Assembly: GCA_016936075.1 (NCBI GenBank) | Contig: JAFGPS010000115.1 | Span: 16,209 to 80,208, forward strand | Direction of reading: 5' to 3' | Source: Sedimentisphaerales bacterium | GTDB lineage: Bacteria; Planctomycetota; Phycisphaerae; Sedimentisphaerales; Anaerobacaceae | DNA length: 64,000 nucleotides | In this document: positions 57,517 to 64,000 of the stretch, piece by piece | Layout of the letters: every line of letters starts with the position of its first letter | Position numbering within the stretch: position 1 is the stretch's first letter | The notes under the pieces: generated by a model | What the model was told of the DNA's origin: nothing | The model's input: only the letters and a program-made list of their open reading frames with translations | The model's database searches: none | Translations under genes and position numbers: made by a program

Positions 57517-60500
57517 TTAATAAAGGCTTTCCATTTCACCTAAAGTTTTAGCTTCGCTCTCTTCCTGTAAAATGATAATTGGCTTAACCAGTACTAATAC
57601 TATTTTCTGGTCCTTGACGTAAGAACGATTGCTGAATAACCTGTTAATAATCGGAATTTTGCTTAAAATAGGTACACCGGCTTCTTTTTCCGCTTCCTGA
57701 CTCATTTTCTGGCCGCCTAATAACAAAGTTCCGCAATCAGGAACACTAACACGAGTTGAAACAGTTGACGTTGAAGTTTCTGGTTGTTCTGCTCTGAATT
57801 CTGAAATGGTACCATCATCAGCAATATAATCAACTGCAAATTTATGAATTCTTAAAAGTTCCACAATTGAAAATTGAATGTTCAGGATAACATACTTCTT
57901 GTCATGTGAAATAATCGGTTGAACACTCAAAGGGGCTTGTGGTGGATCCTCTACTTCTTGTACTTCTACCTCCACACTGGAAGTAGTAGATGAAGAATTG
58001 ATACCGGTTGGAGTAACTGTTGTCGAACGCGAAGGAGGAAGCATATAATATAGTCTTTCGCGCGTTTCAAATGATGCCATTTCTCCGTTTAGAACAGTCA
58101 CTCTTGGTGCATTCAGCGTTTTTATATCAGTACGAGCTTGAGTTGCGCGAACCAGGAACGATACCTGCAAATCGTCGAGAATAGTACCATAACCACCTGC
58201 AACGCCCATGGAAGCACCAATTGTTCCAAGACTACCTGTAATACCTGAAGCTTCGGGTTGAGCTGATACAAAACTACCTTGCTGGGTTTCGATCTGACCC
58301 CACTTTCCGCCTGCATTAAGTGTGAAATCCAAATCAAGTCCGACATCATTGAGCCAGTTCTCGGTTACACTAAGGAATCTTAATTCTATCGATACCTGTT
58401 CCCCAAGTCCCTGTCGCATTGATTCCAGGAATTTTTCGATTTTAGCATGAACTTCAGGTGTATTTGTAACAGCCAGTTTTTTAGGTGAAGCTTGTGGGTA
58501 TGCATACATAGTACCATCTGCTTCTTCGTCCATTTCATACCATGAGTCCGGTTCGATGAGTTCCATAACCAGGTTTATAAGTTCCTGGCTTGTGTTTCCG
58601 CCCATCATACTGCTTCCGCCATATCCGCCCATCATACTGCTTCCACCGTATCCACCCATCATACTGCTTCCACCGTATCCGCCCATCATACTGCTTCCGC
58701 CGTATCCGCCATAGCTGCTTCCGCCATAGCTGCTTCCGCCATAGCTGCTTCCGCCATATCCGCCGCCAAGACCTGTATTACCGTAGCTGCTTCCGCCGTA
58801 GCCACCCATCATACTGCTTCCGCCGTATCCGCCCATCATACTGCTGCCGCCGTAGCCGCCCATCATACTGCTTCCGCCATAACCGCCCATCATGCCGCCC
58901 ATCATACCGCCGCCCATCATACCGCCCATCATACCGCCCATCATGCCTCCTCCTCCCATAGAAGGCATACCAACTAGGTCGGCGATATCGTAAGTACGTT
59001 GAACTAAATTACTTGGAAGTGCGTCTTCTGTAGCTATTAATATAACACCTTCACGGACTACATATCCAATTGGAAGGTCAGTAGTAGAAAGACCTGATAG
59101 TAAAACTTCAAGGGCCGCCTTAAGTTTCACGTTTGTTAAAGGACCCATCTCAGCAGGGGTTGTCGGTTGTATATCGGGTAAATCCGCCAAATCACGCCAG
59201 TTAGGCTGTATTTGCAGAGGAGGTTCTACCGCATTTTTGATTTCATTCAAAACTTCTTCAAAAGACATTAGAGGATCTAAGCTTGATAAATCAACAATTT
59301 CATCCAATTGTTTATAAACAGCTTCTTCTCTTTCATCTATGCCATAAGGCCTTTCCGGTTGTCTTGTTTTCATATTTGATAATTGTCGCCAATTTGTGGG
59401 ATAGGTAACTATATCTGCATATGGAATTCTGGCTTCATCACCCTGTAAAAGGATATCTGCGTGCTGTTTACGCATTTCATTCTCGAGTTCGATTTGTCTC
59501 TTGAAGTATCTCCTGTCTTCAACATCTTGTTTTTTATTCAAAGCCCAGTCATTTCTTGGGTCGATTTCAAGCAGATTTTCCAATTGGCCAAGTGCCGCGT
59601 CATAATTTTCAAGCTTAATATTTTCTGTTGTGCCGGCCTTTAATTCTTTAATTCTTTGATTCTTTTCATCATCCCTTCGTTTTCTTAGAAGCTCCTGCTC
59701 CTTCAATGCCTGGATATTTTGTGTTTCCTGGTCTTGTTGAGACTGTATCTGCTCCTGATTGCTTATATGATCATTAAGAGCCTTCAGTTGTATCTGATAT
59801 TTCGAGTAAACTTCATCTCCAAGTTCCATTTGATACTGGTCGACAAAAATCTGTGTCTTCTGTACTTCAAATTTAGCAAGATCAAATTTTCCCTCGCTAA
59901 TATAACTATTAACTTTAACTACAGACTCAGCATTAAGAGCTTTGATATATTCTCTTATTATATTTCTTTCTTTAACAACTAAGTCGAGATAGCTTTCGTC
60001 CTGTTCTGTTGTTGCACCAGGTTCACTACCCATAACCTGTGGCTGAATAATCCTGTTATCCGCAGATTCAGAAGCAGCCGATGAAAGCAGATTTTGATTG
60101 GTTGTTGAGTATAAACCTTTGGTTTTAGCCAGAATTTTATCAATATCGTCTATTTTGCTTCGTATATATTCCGACATTTCAGATGGGATTGTCCCGCTGT
60201 TCAATACCAGTATATAGCCTTCTTTTGCTTTTTCATATTGACCATTGCTTTCATAAGCTTTGCTCTGCTGAAAAATTGAATTATATATCTCAGCATTATT
60301 ATTATTAGTAACTGTATTCTGGGGAGTCTGTAATGGTGTTGATGATTGTACCGGTTTTACCAGAGATGACGGTTTTGTGGTAGAATCAGATGTTTGCAGG
60401 CTTGGGCCGTTTAAAGTTATGCGAGTATTAATTTCCTTAAGGGAATTGATAGTTTCGGCTCTCTCTATTTGCGGAAGGAACTCGTTCTTTTGAATTGATT

Positions 60501-60900
60501 CGAGCAAAACCTTTGCTTCAGAGAGTTGATTCTTCTTGTATAATGCCTCGGCTGACAAGAAAATGTCCAGAGCCTTCTTCTGTTCGATAACAGCTTTTTG
60601 AGTCTTCTCTATCTTCATCTGCAATTGCTCGCGTTCCTGCTCAGATAGATTTTCCTGGTATTTCTGAGCCATAACGTAAGTACCGGCAGCTTCTTCATAA
60701 AAGCCTTCCTGGTACTGGTTATCTGCGATTTCGATGTAATCGTAAATGATTTGATGAATTGCCTTTTCGGGATCAAAGCTTTCGTCTGCACGTATAGACG
60801 CTGTTATCGTCATAACCAGTACAAATGAAAGAATTGATATTTTAACTAATGAAGAAATACTGCCCCAAAAGATTTTTGTCGAGAAATTTGGCTTGTTCAA
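57517..60900 (-). CDS. Secretin (GspD/PilQ superfamily) protein with Gly/Met-rich insert; TTG start at 60900
   Basis: N-terminal TPR-like/coiled-coil region; secretin core IKTLNAPRVTVLNGEMASFE, VSVPDCGTLLLGGQKM, VPILSKIPIINRLFSNRS; AGGAGG upstream of TTG. Confidence 0.88.
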   Translation of the reverse strand: MNKPNFSTKIFWGSISSLVKISILSFVLVMTITASIRADESFDPEKAIHQIIYDYIEIADNQYQEGFYEEAAGTYVMAQKYQENLSEQEREQLQMKIEKTQKAVIEQKKALDIFLSAEALYKKNQLSEAKVLLESIQKNEFLPQIERAETINSLKEINTRITLNGPSLQTSDSTTKPSSLVKPVQSSTPLQTPQNTVTNNNNAEIYNSIFQQSKAYESNGQYEKAKEGYILVLNSGTIPSEMSEYIRSKIDDIDKILAKTKGLYSTTNQNLLSSAASESADNRIIQPQVMGSEPGATTEQDESYLDLVVKERNIIREYIKALNAESVVKVNSYISEGKFDLAKFEVQKTQIFVDQYQMELGDEVYSKYQIQLKALNDHISNQEQIQSQQDQETQNIQALKEQELLRKRRDDEKNQRIKELKAGTTENIKLENYDAALGQLENLLEIDPRNDWALNKKQDVEDRRYFKRQIELENEMRKQHADILLQGDEARIPYADIVTYPTNWRQLSNMKTRQPERPYGIDEREEAVYKQLDEIVDLSSLDPLMSFEEVLNEIKNAVEPPLQIQPNWRDLADLPDIQPTTPAEMGPLTNVKLKAALEVLLSGLSTTDLPIGYVVREGVILIATEDALPSNLVQRTYDIADLVGMPSMGGGGMMGGMMGGMMGGGMMGGMMGGYGGSSMMGGYGGSSMMGGYGGSSMMGGYGGSSYGNTGLGGGYGGSSYGGSSYGGSSYGGYGGSSMMGGYGGSSMMGGYGGSSMMGGYGGSSMMGGNTSQELINLVMELIEPDSWYEMDEEADGTMYAYPQASPKKLAVTNTPEVHAKIEKFLESMRQGLGEQVSIELRFLSVTENWLNDVGLDLDFTLNAGGKWGQIETQQGSFVSAQPEASGITGSLGTIGASMGVAGGYGTILDDLQVSFLVRATQARTDIKTLNAPRVTVLNGEMASFETRERLYYMLPPSRSTTVTPTGINSSSTTSSVEVEVQEVEDPPQAPLSVQPIISHDKKYVILNIQFSIVELLRIHKFAVDYIADDGTISEFRAEQPETSTSTVSTRVSVPDCGTLLLGGQKMSQEAEKEAGVPILSKIPIINRLFSNRSYVKDQKIVLVLVKPIIILQEESEAKTLGEMESLY
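58600..58958 (-). repeat. 27-bp-type tandem repeat encoding GGYGGSSMM units
   Basis: Repeated cccatcatactgcttccgccgtatccg on the plus strand; protein MMGGYGGSSMMGGYGGSSMM. Confidence 0.92.
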
Positions 60901-61191
60901 AATAAACCTCCTGCCTTCAATAAAAACCACCCTCGTAGGGATAACACCCAACGATTTTAATATGTTTCAACAACCTCCAGTTCCAAGCATTGACCGGACT
61001 TATATTACTTCAGTTTACAAAAATTTTAGATTATTGCAAGAGAAAAATTTGATTTAAGTGTGTTTGGCCGATAATATCTATACCAATAATATTGAAATTA
61101 ATAAGTTGTTTTTCAGCGGCCTGAAAATATAGTAGTATTAAAATGCCTTTTTTTATGGTGAAAATCATGTTTGAAAACGAATTGAGTAATT

Positions 61192-61950
61192 ATGAATAAT
61201 GAACCAGTTATTTTAGCTATAGAAACTTCCAGCAGATTAGGTTCGGTTGCATTGGGTTTTGGTAACAAAATCGTGGCTGAGACATCGTTTTCAGGATTTA
61301 TGAAGCATAGTTCAGAGATTTTTCCATCTGTACAAAGGCTTCTGGAACAATATGACCTGACACCAGATAGAATTGAGCATTTATATATTTCTAATGGCCC
61401 GGGCAGTTTTACTGGTTTGCGTATCGCTGTTTCGTTTGCGAAAATCATGTATTTGGCAAATTCATTAAAAATCGTTGCAGTCGATTCTTTGGATGTAGTT
61501 GCCTTCAATGCGATAGAAATTATTAAAGGGCAGGGGGGCAGTGAAGGGATATCGGACCAGACTTACGGGGATGTAATAAATAAAATCGCGGTAATCATTG
61601 ATGCTAAAAGAGGGCAGTTCTTTATTTCTGAATATAATGTGATACGAAACGGCTCGGACTTGTCTCTCGATAAAATTACTGACGATTCCATATTAAGTGC
61701 AGGGGAGTTTTGTCAAAAAGCATCTGAGCAGGATGATACAGTCTGGCTTCTTGGGGATGGATTGTTATATTACAGTCAGGAGTTTAAGAATGGAAATATA
61801 GATTTTCTTGAAGAAAAATACTGGAGCCCAAAAGCTTCTTGTGTTTATAAAATTGGCTGGGAAATGGCACAAAATAAAAAGTTTAATGATCCGATAACAC
61901 TCAAGCCGAACTATTTATTTCGACCTGAAATTCGCGTAAAGTTACGTTAG
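61192..61950 (+). CDS. tsaB: tRNA threonylcarbamoyladenosine biosynthesis protein TsaB
   Basis: ILAIETSSRLGSVALG; HLYISNGPGSFTGLRIAVSFAK. Confidence 0.93.
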   Translation: MNNEPVILAIETSSRLGSVALGFGNKIVAETSFSGFMKHSSEIFPSVQRLLEQYDLTPDRIEHLYISNGPGSFTGLRIAVSFAKIMYLANSLKIVAVDSLDVVAFNAIEIIKGQGGSEGISDQTYGDVINKIAVIIDAKRGQFFISEYNVIRNGSDLSLDKITDDSILSAGEFCQKASEQDDTVWLLGDGLLYYSQEFKNGNIDFLEEKYWSPKASCVYKIGWEMAQNKKFNDPITLKPNYLFRPEIRVKLR

Positions 61951-62113
61951 GTATCATTTCCTTTATTTGTGATAGGTAGCATATTATCTTTAATTAGAAA
62001 AGGTTTTTATTTATTTTAGAAATGTTTTATAGCTTGTTGGGGATATAAATATCTATGCGAAAAGCCTTTAAGCGTATTTAGTTTTTTTTCATTTCAAAAA
62101 TATAAGATTTATT

Positions 62114-62182
62114 TTGACAAAGACAAATAAAAAATATAGACTTGTGATTTTATTGTTTGTGCATGTGAACGCAATCACAAGT
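62114..62182 (+). promoter_or_regulatory. Candidate promoter plus operator upstream of rex
   Basis: TTGACA at 62114, TATAGA at 62135, then inverted repeat ACTTGTGATT (62140-62149) / AATCACAAGT (62173-62182). Confidence 0.5.
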
Positions 62183-62237
62183 TCGGCGTAATCAATATTA
62201 TAATAATATGTAAAACCATTGAAATAAGAAGAATAAG

Positions 62238-62867
62238 TTGTTTATGAAGCATAAAGGAATTCCTGATGAAACTATCCGCAGATTACCTGTATATTTACGG
62301 GGCCTGATTTTTTTGCAGGAAGGCGGACAGGATAGAATATCCAGCAGCAAGTTAGGGGATTTTGTTGGTGTGCAATCATGGCAGATTAGAAAGGATTTTT
62401 CATATTTCGGGGAATTCGGTGTTCGCGGCGTAGGCTATGAAATTAAAAAGTTAATAGACGGGATAAAAGAAATATTAAAACTTAACAAGGTGCAAAATGC
62501 TGCTTTGGTAGGGGCGGGCAATCTTGGGTCCGCTATTTTGTCTTATCCCGGATTTGAATTATATGGTTTCAATGTAACCATGGCTTTTGATAATAATGCC
62601 AAAAAAATTGGAAAAAAAATAAAAAGTATTGAAATAATGGACGTTTCCAAACTTGATATCCTGAAAAAGAAAAATGTTAGACTGGGTATAATCGCCGTTC
62701 CGAGAAGTGAGGCTCAGGAAATTGCCAACGCTCTCGTAAAAGCTGGCGTAAAAGGAATCCTGAATTTTTCTCCATGCTATATAATGGTACCCAAAAAAGT
62801 AAAGGTAATGACTATTGATATTGCTGGATATCTTGCAAGAATGCCGTATTATACTTTGAATGGATAG
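62238..62867 (+). CDS. rex: Redox-sensing transcriptional repressor Rex
   Basis: IPDETIRRLPVYLRGLIFLQ; VQSWQIRKDFSYFGEFGVRGVGYEI; ALVGAGNLGSAILSYPGF. Confidence 0.95.
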   Translation: MFMKHKGIPDETIRRLPVYLRGLIFLQEGGQDRISSSKLGDFVGVQSWQIRKDFSYFGEFGVRGVGYEIKKLIDGIKEILKLNKVQNAALVGAGNLGSAILSYPGFELYGFNVTMAFDNNAKKIGKKIKSIEIMDVSKLDILKKKNVRLGIIAVPRSEAQEIANALVKAGVKGILNFSPCYIMVPKKVKVMTIDIAGYLARMPYYTLNG

Positions 62868-62929
62868 AAAATATTTGTGAGAAAGTACATAGTTAATCAG
62901 GAATGATTGAAAAATTATAGGGAACACAA

Positions 62930-63967
62930 ATGAGTATTAAGAAAATTGCAAAAAAAGAATTAGGACTTCTTGTGGATGAGTTGATCCGCACGACAAAAGT
63001 CTATGGTGTGAAGGCTAAAGGCGACAGGTTCGATTTTGATCTGCTTGATTCATCAACGGAACTCAAACTTGATTACGATGTTACTTTGCAGCCTCCGAAG
63101 AAATTTTTCCAGCCTCCTTGCGAAACACTCGTAACATATCAGGGCCAGGGCAATTACAAGTCAGAATATGACTGTGAGAAGTTCGTTCTTCTCGGAGTTC
63201 ATCCGTATGATATGATTGCCATTAACCAGATGGATACGCTGTTCAGCCAGGATAATTACGACAGCCATTATTTTGCACGACGCAATAATGCGACAATCGT
63301 AGCATGTGATGTTGTAACACCATCGAAGAATGTATTTGCTTCATCGATGAACACCGCGGTTGTCGAAAAAGGCTTTGACGTTCTTTTGACTGATATCGGT
63401 GATAGCTATGTTGCACAAGCCGCTACAGAAAAAGGCGAACAATTACTTGCAGGTGTAAAAAACGCCGCAGACGCAAGTGATGCTGATTTGAAAAAACGTC
63501 AGGGTGTCTGGGACAAGAACAAGAAAGATTTGAACAAGCATGAATTGAAATGCAGCCCTTCATATTTACCGAAACTGCTCGAACGTGCTTATGATAATCC
63601 GATTTGGGAAGAGAAAGCCAAAACATGTTTTTCATGCGGCTCATGTAATCAGGTCTGCCCGACATGTTATTGTTTTGGTGTTCAGGACGATGTTAACTGG
63701 GATCTTACAAGCGGTAAACGCGAAAGATTCTGGGACGGCTGCCTGCTCGATGGCTTTACAAAGGTCGCCGGCGAACATGAATTCAGAAAAAACAGGGAAG
63801 ACCGTTTCCGTCACAGATTATACAGAAAAGGTAAATACGTTCCGTCAAAAATCGGCGGCGAAATTGCCTGTGTCGGTTGCGGCAGATGTGTCGGTGCTTG
63901 CCTGCCGGACATTGCGAATCCCGTTAATGTTTACAATAAACTAATAGATGATATTGGAATAATTTAA
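62930..63967 (+). CDS. 4Fe-4S dicluster protein, hydrogenase/sulfite reductase beta-subunit-like (HydB/AsrA type)
   Basis: CFSCGSCNQVCPTCYCFGVQDD and CVGCGRCVGACLPDIANPVNVYNK. Confidence 0.85.
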   Translation: MSIKKIAKKELGLLVDELIRTTKVYGVKAKGDRFDFDLLDSSTELKLDYDVTLQPPKKFFQPPCETLVTYQGQGNYKSEYDCEKFVLLGVHPYDMIAINQMDTLFSQDNYDSHYFARRNNATIVACDVVTPSKNVFASSMNTAVVEKGFDVLLTDIGDSYVAQAATEKGEQLLAGVKNAADASDADLKKRQGVWDKNKKDLNKHELKCSPSYLPKLLERAYDNPIWEEKAKTCFSCGSCNQVCPTCYCFGVQDDVNWDLTSGKRERFWDGCLLDGFTKVAGEHEFRKNREDRFRHRLYRKGKYVPSKIGGEIACVGCGRCVGACLPDIANPVNVYNKLIDDIGII

Positions 63968-63983
63968 ATTAGGAGCAATTTTA

Positions 63984-64000
63984 ATGTGTGATTGTTGTGC
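63984..64000 (+). CDS. Start of a further CDS in the same operon (truncated by window)
   Basis: AGGAGCAATTTTA ATG TGT GAT TGT TGT: SD plus ATG, MCDCC. Confidence 0.5.

Noticed and set aside
58600-58958. Possible CRISPR array
   Set aside because: Repeats are contiguous, in-frame and without unique spacers; no cas genes.
58590-58961. Cys/Arg-rich plus-strand ORF (MCFRPSYCFRH...)
   Set aside because: Antisense reading of the 27-bp repeats of the secretin gene.
1-64000. tRNA/rRNA genes
   Set aside because: Looked for GGTTCGA-type T-arms and acceptor pairing and for rRNA-like blocks; none convincing.

Overview
The window looks like a chromosomal segment from a Planctomycetota-type bacterium (inferred from DPN-rich linkers, the TTRTDG..D.G.VDIGYHY beta-helix motif and PD40/secretin proteins; not tested). 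Housekeeping blocks: thrS(3' end)-infC-rpmI-rplT-pheS, rplU, tyrS, tmk-holB-ricT-metG, tsaB, and rex followed by an Fe-S hydrogenase/sulfite-reductase-type subunit. Envelope/secretome genes: an alpha-2-macroglobulin with a CFEQ thioester motif, an SGNH hydrolase, a CE15-type glucuronoyl esterase, a PQQ-like propeller, a TAT-exported DUF362 protein, a six-CxxCH cytochrome, two secretin-domain proteins, and an 18.6 kb gene (6202 aa) with a subtilase domain, six beta-helix modules, InlB-like repeats, two nidogen-like domains, dockerin-like repeats and Fn3-like domains. A decayed accessory patch at about 31.4-34.1 kb holds mntA/hepT, in which hepT carries a single in-frame TGA inside a perfect 16-bp palindrome. 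It also holds a chimeric methyltransferase-like remnant, an orphan antitoxin-like gene and several nested palindromic repeats. One of those repeats is translated in-frame inside an endonuclease III-like gene. Other observations: probable non-canonical starts (AUA for infC, AUU for a CPBP protease), Gly/Met-rich insertions in several unrelated secreted proteins, and a candidate Rex-type inverted repeat. No tRNA, rRNA or CRISPR array was found. All calls come from reading the sequence; no database search was run.
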